From Protonemura montana (Eukaryota > Arthropoda > Insecta > Plecoptera > Nemouridae), in the NCBI GenBank assembly GCA_947568835.1, contig OX387609.1, positions 7,951,660 through 8,015,659 on the forward strand: a DNA stretch of 64,000 bases, in the 5' to 3' direction. The notes below the pieces were generated by a model, which had not been told where the DNA came from, made no database searches, and saw only the letters and a list, made by a program, of their open reading frames with translations. This document shows, in pieces, positions 25,235 through 34,856 of the stretch. Numbering within the stretch: the stretch's first letter is position 1; each line of letters begins with the position of its first letter. The translations under genes were made by a program, and so were the position numbers.

Positions 25235-28200
25235 GATGACATTTCAGCAATGATTTTAGTGGCGGAATTTCAAAATATTTGTTATCTGCAATAATATGCA
25301 CACAGGATTGTTATAATTGGTAGAAATATTCTTATAACAACTCGAAAAGCAATAGATCTAAGCACGACAAAAGCTTTAGAGCAAAAGGAAAATGGCAGAC
25401 ATCAGCGGAGATGATTTCCTTTGCCGGTAAAGTGTGTTCAATCGCTGAATGGAGCATAAACGTTCGCAGAGTTTTTGGAGCACAAAAACATACACACAAA
25501 TTCGATTTTCTTGCACCAAAAAAATAAATAACAACTCCCACCACAGGTAATAAAAAACCTGCTCTATCACACTATCATCAAACTAGTCCCAAAAAACATC
25601 AAAGTTCGTCCGGTCATGCTAAAATTCATTACCACAGGAACTCGCCGCGTTCGCTAAATGTCGCTAAGCTAGTAAAAATTCTGACAAAGCTAGTCTAATG
25701 ACCTTTGGCTGTAGTCCAAACGTGCTACACATTTCTACTGGCAATATCGCTATCAAAGGATATGGTGCGGTTTTTGATAATAAACATTTTATCATTCTCG
25801 ATTTTCTGCAAGCCTATTGTAATATTACGATTCGGGAATTGGTTTGTTCACATGTTGATGTGCGTTGGCATTTAATGTCAAATTTAAACAAAGGGTGGCC
25901 AATAAATCAGCTATCAGCAATGCGGTACCGATTTTCGATTAGCTATTAAAACTTGTAATTGCTTTTCGTATCTGAAAAATTTTGCCGGTGGTATTATTAT
26001 TAAATTGAGTCTAAGATAATTACCCAATCATTTGGATTAATGGTGATTACGAAAATTCCAGTTTAAAATTGATTTTAGTGACGAAACTCTCCTCGGAAGT
26101 GTCCAAAAGGTAAGAAGTTATTTTAATACTCACTTTTAGCATACTTTTCATCATTTTTGTGTATATATCCTTACAAGGACGTTAGCGAAGTGGGATCACG
26201 CCTCTGGCAAATTTAGACAATATTTCATCCGCGTCATTGTACTAACTCGCGTCTGAATAATTTCTTTGATGATTTATCATTTAGACATGTAAGATCTAGC
26301 TGTGAGGTACGAGTTTCTTTGACTCTTTTTTACATTCTGTCTATTGCCAATTGATGCTAGCACGGTTATTTTTATTTAGGTTAAAAATAGAGCCCCACAA
26401 GATCGTTTGTATCTTGAAAGGCATCGGCAGTGTGGTTTTATTTCAAAATATTCAGACCGGTTTTTGCTGTATGGTAGAAGAGAGGTTCAGACTCTGTGAT
26501 ATTTAACATTGCTTGACACTTGACTAGAGTCACTTAATAATTGTTGTACAGAGGTTAAGCTGGTTGTTTTGCAGTATTAGTAGAAATGAAGTGGATTTGT
26601 TGAGTACTAAACTAAATCCAATAATCAAAACTTACGTGGTTGTGTAGTACAGACTTTCCACGATCTGGCAACTTCGATGGCAAAGGGGGTACCGACAACT
26701 AGTGATCAAATATTTATCAAAGTTGTTTAGAGCAAGAACTTAGTAATCATGTCCCTTTGAATTATTGAAATGTTGTGCTGAGATTTACCATAAACTACAC
26801 ACCAAAATTCATCCTATTTTCTCATGATTAATTAATGGTATTCCCCATTAGACATTAGTGGCGTTTTTAGTGTAGAAAAATATTCTTTTCATTCAAAACA
26901 CCTGAAAAGTTTCGTCTCGCTGACAATTCCAACGACGTGGTACACGCACCTAGTTTTCATTTTTCGTAATGAACAATCACTCATTCGCATCTGTCAGTAA
27001 TTTAATTCACACGTCAATTAGCATCTAACTGGTATGTCAACGTGAAATCTCACGTGACAGATGTGTAATCTGCGTTGTGCCAATTATTTTTTAGCAAAAC
27101 TATGACCACAATTTACAGATTTCTTTATGAAACCGGTGACACTAGAAAAATTATGACAGCTCGCGATTCCGGGACCAGGATTCCCTTTTTAAGCGTATTA
27201 TACGGTTGCATGTTAAGACACTGTAAGTGCAAGACTGAATGTAAATGATGAATGGATCGTGATATCATCATACCAGCCTTGAGAAAGTAAGGTTAAGACT
27301 CACTCGACTCCCACACAGAAATCACATCGTGCTTTTGACAAACGGTGAACGAACTACTTGCTGTAGTTTCATCTGCCCATCCCATTTCGCTTTGACATCT
27401 CCCAGATATAAACGAGATGTCACAAACTGTCGACACTGTTGAAGATTTATGTTGGACTTACCTGATTGCATGGACTAGCACCAATGAAATATGACAAACT
27501 AATAACACGATTAAAATCAATTAATAATAGCACTTTAGACCGACACACTAAACCGCCTGCCGCCATTGCTGCCTCTTTCCAACTAGTTGCTTACTATTCA
27601 ACCCGCCAGGACGGGTTCGCGATCGCGTGCGGAAACGAACGAACTTGACCGACCGAAGCCGAAGTTTGAAATATAAACTTTTTGAGGGTGTTCGTTATCT
27701 TGCTGATTATCTGTTTTCTTAGTTTCTTCTTTACTTCGCGTTTGTTTCACTGTCAGAGATATTTCAGGCGGAAAACACTTGAAAATGCTGCATTGCATGT
27801 ATTGTTTGAACTTTTCTCCTGTCTTCAAGAGGAATAGAAAACAAGTATCGATATTCGATGGCATGAATAAAATATTTAGATTCTAGTATCAAAAAAATAA
27901 TAACAACGTCGGATCGTAAATTCCAGATAACTAAAGCACGTGGCATGTGAGATTATTATCTGATCAAGGTAAATTTACGACTGGGGAATAGACTAACAAC
28001 AATACGTTTCTATTTAAATAAAATTTCCAAATTTCTCACTCCAATTTAGAAAAAAATCAAACTTTTTCTCATGAGATTAATACAAAAATCCCTCAATGGA
28101 TATATTTAAGCTGCGTAGAGATGTTTCTTTTAACATAGGTACACAGCTAAAACATCCTGGAGCACCCGAGTTTGATGACTTACTGCTAAGAAAGGTTTTT

Positions 28201-28430
28201 AAAGATGTGGAAATTGTAATACTCACAAAATAAAATGAACCTGCAACGAAGTTGATTAAGAATCAACAGTGTATGATAAAACGCAAAAAGTCAGCCTAAA
28301 ATTTTAAACTTCCCTCTGGCTGCTGACGCCATGTTGCGATTATTCTTAACAATGGTCCAGAAAAACAAACTACAATCGCAAATAAATCGATACACAGATA
28401 CTTCATTCTCGCAAGACAGTGGTCACGTAA
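25235..28430. other. Intergenic, upstream of the Amt pair
   Basis: AT-rich, no repeat family seen. Regulatory elements and any 5' UTR of Amt copy 1 probably lie at the right end, but I see no TATA box or initiator that I would defend. Confidence 0.5.
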
Positions 28431-28433
28431 AAC

Positions 28434-29741
28434 ATGGCGTTCTTCGAGGAAATAGACGTTTTCTGGATCATTTTAATCCGTGCTCTTCTTTGCGGAATCA
28501 TTCTTCGAATGGGCTACATGATAGTCCAAATCGGAGAGAGTTCTTCAACTAAAATCCATACGATTCTCAATCAAAACCTCATCGAATTGACTGTTGCTTC
28601 AGTTTCGTTCTACGTATTCGGTCGCAGTATCATTTTCACCAACGAAGATGATAAACCACAACCATCAGATTACGACGACTTCTTCGACATTAACGATGAA
28701 GAAAACAACAAAAATGCAAGTTTCTTATACGTTTGGACTGCAATGATATCAACAACAACGATTTTCACAGCAGCCACCGCAGGTAGAATCCATAAAATCG
28801 GTCACATCGTTTTGACAGTTGCCATTGCTGGTTTCATCCATCCTTTAGCCATGAGTTGGACATGGAATTCAAACAGCTTCATGAAAGACTCGTCATTTCT
28901 CGACTACAACGTTACTTACCTGGACTCGGGAAGTTTCTCTCACGTGCATTTACTCGCCGGCACTGCTGCTCTCTTCACTGCTGCGTTTTTGGGGCGCGAT
29001 TTACGCAAGAAAAACAAAAATGAATCCGAACTAACCACAACACACATCAGCATCGGGTACTTCTTAATTATGCTGGGAACATTTGGCTTGACAGTTCCAC
29101 TGACAAGCAAGTTGAACGAAATCCAACCACCCCAGTGGACAAATTTCTATCCTGAATCTTACGAATCTCTGATAGCAAACAATATCGCTGCAGCTATTGG
29201 AGGCTATTCAGTGTCTTCATGTTCCCAGCTGATATTGCGGTCTAAGAAACACAGGTGCTTCGTTCAAAGTCTTCAAGCAGCTTTGGCAGGAATGGTTACT
29301 GTTTCATCTGCTATTTATCTATTCACACCGTTCACTTCAATGATAGTAGGAGCCATCGGTGGATTTACCTTTGTTGTAGTTCACTCTCACAGCATCAAAT
29401 CTGCGCCCATCGAAGACCACTGCAATGTCATCACAACTCACATGGTTTGTGGATTGATTGGATCGTTGTATCCCAAGAAGATGACCGAATTTTCGATGAC
29501 GTTTGGTAGAGAAGCCGTGGTCAATTTCTTGTGGGAAGTTGTGTGTAATTTGGGTATGCATGCGATGTTTAACGTTTCTTTGGTGGCGATTTTGGTGTCT
29601 CTGGATAGACTTGGGTATGTCAGGAAGAGTTCTAAAGAGGGAAGACGTTTGCATAGGAGGAACGGTGGACTGGTTGAACGAGACGAAGAATGGGGTGGAA
29701 AATTTGGATGTAAACGGTATCTGCGGATCAAGAAAAGATAA
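28434..29741 (+). CDS. Divergent ammonium transporter (Amt) family protein, copy 1
   Basis: A single uninterrupted reading frame of 435 residues, starting at an ATG in a good context (AAAACATGG). It is predicted to be an integral membrane protein with about 11 hydrophobic segments (roughly 11-33, 47-69, 99-117, 122-143, 168-187, 203-225, 246-268, 277-297, 299-318, 330-348, 362-388) and a basic tail of about 45 residues. Family assignment rests on Amt landmarks in order: the FG near 62-63, the AGR at 116-118 where Amt has AER, the D164 to H172 block (DSGSFSHVHLLAG against DFAGG..VH), and EDHCNVITTHMVCG at 327-340 against DDP...VHGVCG. H172 and H336 align with the AmtB twin histidines H168 and H318. 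Positions matching the Phe gate (F107, F215) are A103 and L219, and S219 is L223. So the fold is Amt, but ammonium transport is not assured. An AATAAA lies at 29870. Copy 2 lies about 0.9 kb downstream. Confidence 0.85.
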   Translation: MAFFEEIDVFWIILIRALLCGIILRMGYMIVQIGESSSTKIHTILNQNLIELTVASVSFYVFGRSIIFTNEDDKPQPSDYDDFFDINDEENNKNASFLYVWTAMISTTTIFTAATAGRIHKIGHIVLTVAIAGFIHPLAMSWTWNSNSFMKDSSFLDYNVTYLDSGSFSHVHLLAGTAALFTAAFLGRDLRKKNKNESELTTTHISIGYFLIMLGTFGLTVPLTSKLNEIQPPQWTNFYPESYESLIANNIAAAIGGYSVSSCSQLILRSKKHRCFVQSLQAALAGMVTVSSAIYLFTPFTSMIVGAIGGFTFVVVHSHSIKSAPIEDHCNVITTHMVCGLIGSLYPKKMTEFSMTFGREAVVNFLWEVVCNLGMHAMFNVSLVAILVSLDRLGYVRKSSKEGRRLHRRNGGLVERDEEWGGKFGCKRYLRIKKR

Positions 29742-29869
29742 TGGTTGTTGTTGTTGTTGTTTGCGACATAATTACAGATTAGGTTGATAGAAATAGAAAT
29801 AAGAAGCTCAAATTAATTATAATAAGTACCTACCACACATATGCCTAATCATATGCATACGATTATAAC

Positions 29870-29875
29870 AATAAA
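29870..29875 (+). terminator. Poly(A) signal candidate for Amt copy 1
   Basis: AATAAA about 130 bases after the stop codon. A second AATAAA is at 29970. Position and hexamer are the only evidence. Confidence 0.5.
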
Positions 29876-30566
29876 TAGAAGATGATTACTACGAAATTTC
29901 GTTGTTTTTTATCAAAATGTTAACCAAAATTTGCTCTCCCGCCTTCTAATTTCCGTGTCAATGTGTGAGAATAAAGTTGACTGGTGAATGAATGGCTTTC
30001 ATGTACGTGGTGTTCAAGTGATGGCTGTATATCGATTTACTTTACGAAACTACGCAACAAGTGGTTGCAGAATCATAAAAATACATCAGATTTTATGTTG
30101 ACCCAATATCATAAACAATATTCTTCTTCACAATAGGAACTTACCTTAAGGATTATATCAATAGACGTTTGCATTTTTTGCATATGCTACTGCTTTCCAT
30201 ACATATGGTTTCGTTTTGTAGTTGAACACCCATCTTATATGATCACATCTCCTCTTGAATTAATCAAACAAATTCTATCTGCTAGAGATTTAATTAGACA
30301 TGGCACATTAGATTCACAATTTTGAGCTGAGATCGCTAAAAACAAAAGATTTTCTTACTCAAATTTAATCGACGCGTGCGAAACGATGTCCTTTGAAAGT
30401 ACACATACTAATCTTCTAATTCATCAAAAGTGATATCATATATTGACAGTCGATATCAAGGTTTACTACTATTGAGGGTATGCTTGCTTTTTACTATGAA
30501 ATACTATGTTATACTATGATAACATACATAATCGTGATAAAAATTATCTCTGCTGAATGGTACTTT

Positions 30567-30583
30567 TCTGATATCTTTTTCAG
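30567..30583 (+). promoter_or_regulatory. Probable 3' splice site upstream of Amt copy 2
   Basis: A branch-like CTGAT is followed by a T-rich run and CAG ending at 30583, 22 bases before the ATG at 30606. It suggests a non-coding 5' exon further upstream in the 0.86-kb gap after copy 1. I did not find a convincing partner donor. Confidence 0.45.
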
Positions 30584-30605
30584 GAATTTGGTCTATGGTC
30601 ATTCA

Positions 30606-32633
30606 ATGAATCATACCCAAATAATGGATGAAACGTCACCGGAATTTTTTATAAATAAAAGCATGCTTTTCGTACGAGTAGCCCTTGCTGTCCTGTTTCG
30701 AATCGGCTCGATACTTATCCAAGTAAGTTCGATCCCAGTCAACGACGTCAACACGATATTGCTGCAAAATATCATCGAGCTCTCAATTGGAACCATAACG
30801 TTCTTCGTCTTTGGCCACTTGGTTGTATTCGGAGATCATACCATGTCAGAATGGAGTTCTATATTCACCACAAGCAGCCAAACAGAAATTGAATACGCAG
30901 TTTACGCTTGGACAGCAATCACGACTACAACTGCAATATTTACTACGATGACAGCAGGACGAATCCACGCCGTAGGCTACATTGTCATTACGATGCTAAT
31001 ATCGGGATTACTCCAGCCTATAGCTATGCGTTTGGCTTGGACACCAGACAGTTACGCAAGAAACCAGACAGTATTCGGCATTCACCTAAAGTACGTTGAT
31101 TTTGGAGGAATCGGCCACGTTCATCTTCTTGCCGGTACCGCCGCATTCCTAGCAACAATATTCATAGGACGGCGATTGATCAGACTGAAAGACATCGACG
31201 AAGCATCTTTACCTCCAAGCTCCGACACCTCTTTGACCATCGGATACGTTCTCGTCATCTTAGGAACGATTGGTTTGACATTGCCTCATCCGATAGTAGA
31301 AGAAGCCATTAACGATCCTTTTGGAATAAAATGCGGCCTTGCTGTAAACGGAGGTATCCTAGCGGCATTAACCGCTGAAGTCATCTTCATTCGAAAAAAG
31401 TTAAACTCCTGGGCGATAGCGAGATGCCTTCAAGGTGGTTTGGCAGGAATTATCCTCGTATCTAACGGGACACTCGCATATTCCTCGATGGTGTGTTTGG
31501 TGCTGGGTGCTTTGGGAGGACTTATATTCTACTTCATGCAACAATTGATGTTTAAGTCGCCGCTAGAAGATTACTGTAACGTGATACCAGTTCACTTCTA
31601 CTGCGCATTTTTCAGCGTGCTTTTAACTCTGCGTCCAGTCGATGTCTTGTTCCGGGTCCTGATGCAGTTTGGGTGGGAAATCATTGTGAATACCTGTCTT
31701 ATCGGATTTTACATAATCTGTCTCGTACCGGTCTTCCTTTTGTTGATGGTCTGCGGATTATTGCGCAATCGGCAATGCGCTATCGACCACAGTCGGGCGA
31801 TGAAAGTGTTGCGTAGCCAGAAAAGCAGCGGATGTTTGTCGAGGCTTTTCCCACCCGGTTTGAATCCCGAACTGCTGGTGCCCAGATCCAGGGTGAGACA
31901 TGAAGAGTACCAGGACCAACGGCTTACTGAAGAAGTGGAGGTCGAACTGAAAACCTTCGGGAGTTCAACGAATCGGAAACGAGGAGTAGAAGACGATGAA
32001 GCAGGAAACAAAAAGAAGGTGAGTCGGGGTAATTTTGACGAAGTATTTGATGAATTGGAAGATTTGCCGACTACTTCAAGGAAGAAACGATTTGCTGCTA
32101 CTAGAGACATCGAATGTAGGTTTGCAATGGTGAATCGTACGCATCCGCTTACGTTTAAGAAGAGTTGCAAGTACCAGCTGCACGGAAAGAAGCGGGCGTG
32201 TTTGGGAGGGGGTGATGCCGGGTTTACGCTTGAAAGCAAGAAGGGGAATGCAAGAAAGTGGTTTAAGAACTACGAGGATTTGCCAGATGAGCGCAGAGCT
32301 GAGGTGCTGGTGGAAATGAAGGCAAGATCGAAGGGGATAGGTCAAATCCTTGAAGGAAGTAATGCTTTACTAGGTGTCGAAAGTAAGGGTGCACCAGTGA
32401 AAGGTAATGAAAGCTTTGAATTTGCATATTATGAGAATCTGAACCTTCCGGAGGGAAGATTTGATGGAGTTTGTGATCTTGAGATAGTTGCTGGTGATGG
32501 AAAGAAAGACATGGAATCGGGAAGCCAAAAGGAATGTCTTCAAACCTCTCAGTCTGTTTGGTCTTACATGAAGGCTGATGGCAAGAAACCTAATGAGGAT
32601 GATGACAAAGAAGCTTATCAAGAGGATAAATAG
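30606..32633 (+). CDS. Divergent ammonium transporter (Amt) family protein, copy 2, with long cytosolic tail
   Basis: A single coding exon giving 675 residues from the ATG at 30606. The open frame runs upstream to an ATG at 30480, but a strong 3' splice site (pyrimidine run then CAG, ending at 30583) lies between. The upstream part is therefore probably intron, and the true start is 30606 or 30624. Residues 17-386 form an Amt-like core with about 11 membrane segments. D165 and H173 sit in DFGGIGHVHLLAG; H330 sits in EDYCNVIPVH. The twin histidines are kept. The Phe-gate positions are A104 and L224, the S219 position is H228, and AER is AGR (117-119), the same changes as in copy 1. Residues from about 387 form a hydrophilic tail of some 290 residues rich in Lys, Glu and Asp, with no domain that I recognise. 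Shared motifs and orientation indicate tandem duplication followed by strong divergence. AATAAA signals lie at 32761 and 32828. Confidence 0.83.
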   Translation: MNHTQIMDETSPEFFINKSMLFVRVALAVLFRIGSILIQVSSIPVNDVNTILLQNIIELSIGTITFFVFGHLVVFGDHTMSEWSSIFTTSSQTEIEYAVYAWTAITTTTAIFTTMTAGRIHAVGYIVITMLISGLLQPIAMRLAWTPDSYARNQTVFGIHLKYVDFGGIGHVHLLAGTAAFLATIFIGRRLIRLKDIDEASLPPSSDTSLTIGYVLVILGTIGLTLPHPIVEEAINDPFGIKCGLAVNGGILAALTAEVIFIRKKLNSWAIARCLQGGLAGIILVSNGTLAYSSMVCLVLGALGGLIFYFMQQLMFKSPLEDYCNVIPVHFYCAFFSVLLTLRPVDVLFRVLMQFGWEIIVNTCLIGFYIICLVPVFLLLMVCGLLRNRQCAIDHSRAMKVLRSQKSSGCLSRLFPPGLNPELLVPRSRVRHEEYQDQRLTEEVEVELKTFGSSTNRKRGVEDDEAGNKKKVSRGNFDEVFDELEDLPTTSRKKRFAATRDIECRFAMVNRTHPLTFKKSCKYQLHGKKRACLGGGDAGFTLESKKGNARKWFKNYEDLPDERRAEVLVEMKARSKGIGQILEGSNALLGVESKGAPVKGNESFEFAYYENLNLPEGRFDGVCDLEIVAGDGKKDMESGSQKECLQTSQSVWSYMKADGKKPNEDDDKEAYQEDK

Positions 32634-32760
32634 TTTGAAAATGCTTAAATGCAACAAATTTCAATTGCTCAACGCGATTTTAAAGTTTGTTTACATTAGA
32701 ACACCTGCGTAATACGTGGAAACTGTCAACAAAATGAGGTGATTTATGTGATATTTAAGA

Positions 32761-32766
32761 AATAAA
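32761..32766 (+). terminator. Poly(A) signal candidate for Amt copy 2
   Basis: AATAAA 128 bases after the TAG stop. A second hexamer lies at 32828. Confidence 0.5.
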
Positions 32767-32839
32767 GCATGAATTTGTATGCAAGTAGCAGGTTTTTATT
32801 TTGATAACATGTTTTTGATCCACATTTAATAAAATATGC

Positions 32840-34745
32840 GAGGTTTTTCTCTGATTTAAAAAAAAAAGTAATTTCGGAGTTCTGGACGTAAAGCTTTAGA
32901 AAAGAGGACGTTTTATATTTCTAAATTGAACACAAATATCAACAAAGTAATTGATTTCACTGTCATAAAATGCAATTATATACGGTCATGTACGCACTAA
33001 CATCTGGGTTTAGGTAGGTACTTGAAAATTGAGCACAAAACATAAATTTAAAAAATAATACTCCGAAGACATATGTGGATCGTTTGCGCACAAAAAATGC
33101 AATGCTCTGAATTTATACACAGATATATTTCATTTTACATAACGAATGACGAGCAATCAACATTTAAAAATTGAGTATTCTTCTCAATTACCATGAAACA
33201 TTAAAGCTGCGAATTTGAAAACGTTAATTTATAATTCGTGTCAACAACTTCATTTAATTAGCTGCCCTTGCGTCATTCCTTTCGTACAGAATTTCTCTTC
33301 TTCGATCGTAACACGCAGTTAGTTCACAAAGCTCCGAGAACTTTTGTCTCTCACTCGTTTTGTCAAAACAAATTCAACAACTGGGCGGAAAAAGAACTCA
33401 CAACAACTTGTTCGTCTCGACTTTAAACGACGTAAAGTCTCTGTTCTTCATAACCTCAAATTGACGGTCTAGCTAAGTATATACATCGCCCACCTGTCAC
33501 GTTCCCAGCCGACTCAATAAATTCAATGCCGAATGCCGCTATATCCTACTTGGTAACAGATTCTAACTTTCATTATTTACATTTAGTTATTTCATTTATT
33601 TAATTGGTCAATTTGTTGGAGATTTGATTCGGTGAACCATTTTACATTGGTCCGAGTGTCATTTTAAACTTTTAAACGTAGATTCCGTTTAAACGATGGT
33701 GTTGGCAAAAAAAAGGTATTAGGTACGAATACGACAATACCCTTATTTTAAGATTACTGATGTCACGAGAAGTTTTGCCCTTGTCGTCGTCTCAGTCGCG
33801 ATGTATTACACGACAGCAGACATTTGGGCTACGCTTACGTTTCGATTCAAGCTCATAGCTACCAAAAGGAAGTCCAGGCTAGACAAGAGCGGTTTTTATA
33901 GATTTATGGATAACCTTAAAATTGCCCTTTTTAGATTATTGACGAAGTTCTTCTATGAAAAAGTACTGGAACGCCGTTTAGCTATTTATGCTTATGCCAC
34001 AGATAGATTTATATAGATTCCTGACTAACTTCGGTGATCTCATGAGAACCGTTGTTCCAACACAGGTTAAATACCTGTACAAATATTGGTACAGTAAACT
34101 AACTGATATTGACGTAACTTTCTGTCTTGTGAAAGATTTGTCCAAGCCTGATTGGTCTGTTTTTTTTAAGTTATTTATCAGCCACAGAAACAAAGTCTTG
34201 CCCTTGACTTACCACATACCTAGTAGTTGAGTGGGAAAACTGCAGTCCTTTGAATATGAACAACTGTTCAATTGCCTTAGCTTGACAAAGTTGAATTTAT
34301 CTGGAAACACAACTTATCAGCAACATCTGGACTTCCTTGCTTTGAATCAATCGACGATTCACAGAAATCCGAGCCTTCCATAAACCGATCGCTCCAGAAA
34401 AACCTGGACTCTTAAAGACGTTAAAGTTTTTTTTATATCTTGTCTACTTTAAATCATGTCTTACGTGTCTTCCTTTCAAAGTGAGCCTCTATACCATCGT
34501 CAATTTGCGTAAAATTGCACCCAATCACCTCCATAACTCTACGTTTCTGCAAAATTGGAACACATCCTTAGAGAATGAGTATTGAACCGTGCGTCAATTC
34601 AGATATCCGAGAGCTCCAACCGTACACTCCCGCATTTATAGCCGTCGACGAAATTCCCTCGTGAAGTACGCTTCGTTCCAAGTCACGGATAATTGAGGCT
34701 TGCGTGCTTGCGGCGCGAGCGGCGGCGGGATTGGCGAAACCGATG
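32840..34745. other. Convergent 3' region between Amt copy 2 and sfl
   Basis: Holds the 3' UTRs of both transcription units. No clear poly(A) hexamer for sfl immediately after its stop; the nearest good minus-strand AATAAA is near 33590-33605. Confidence 0.45.
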
Positions 34746-34856
34746 TCAGGCGGTTACCGTGTCGCTGAGGTCGTCCTTCAGCCATTGCGGCACGTTGCGA
34801 TAGCCGAGGCGTTTGAACAATTTCACCAGCGCTGTGTTGTGGGAGAGATAGTAGCG
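34746..34856 (-). CDS. sfl: sfl coding exon 16 and stop
   Basis: 36 codons and TGA. Reads [18 protein letters not shown] then [10 protein letters not shown]. This C-terminus resembles the insect orthologue ([21 protein letters not shown]) more than vertebrate NDSTs. Confidence 0.94.
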   Translation of the reverse strand, partial: RYYLSHNTALVKLFKRLGYRNVPQWLKDDLSDTVTA

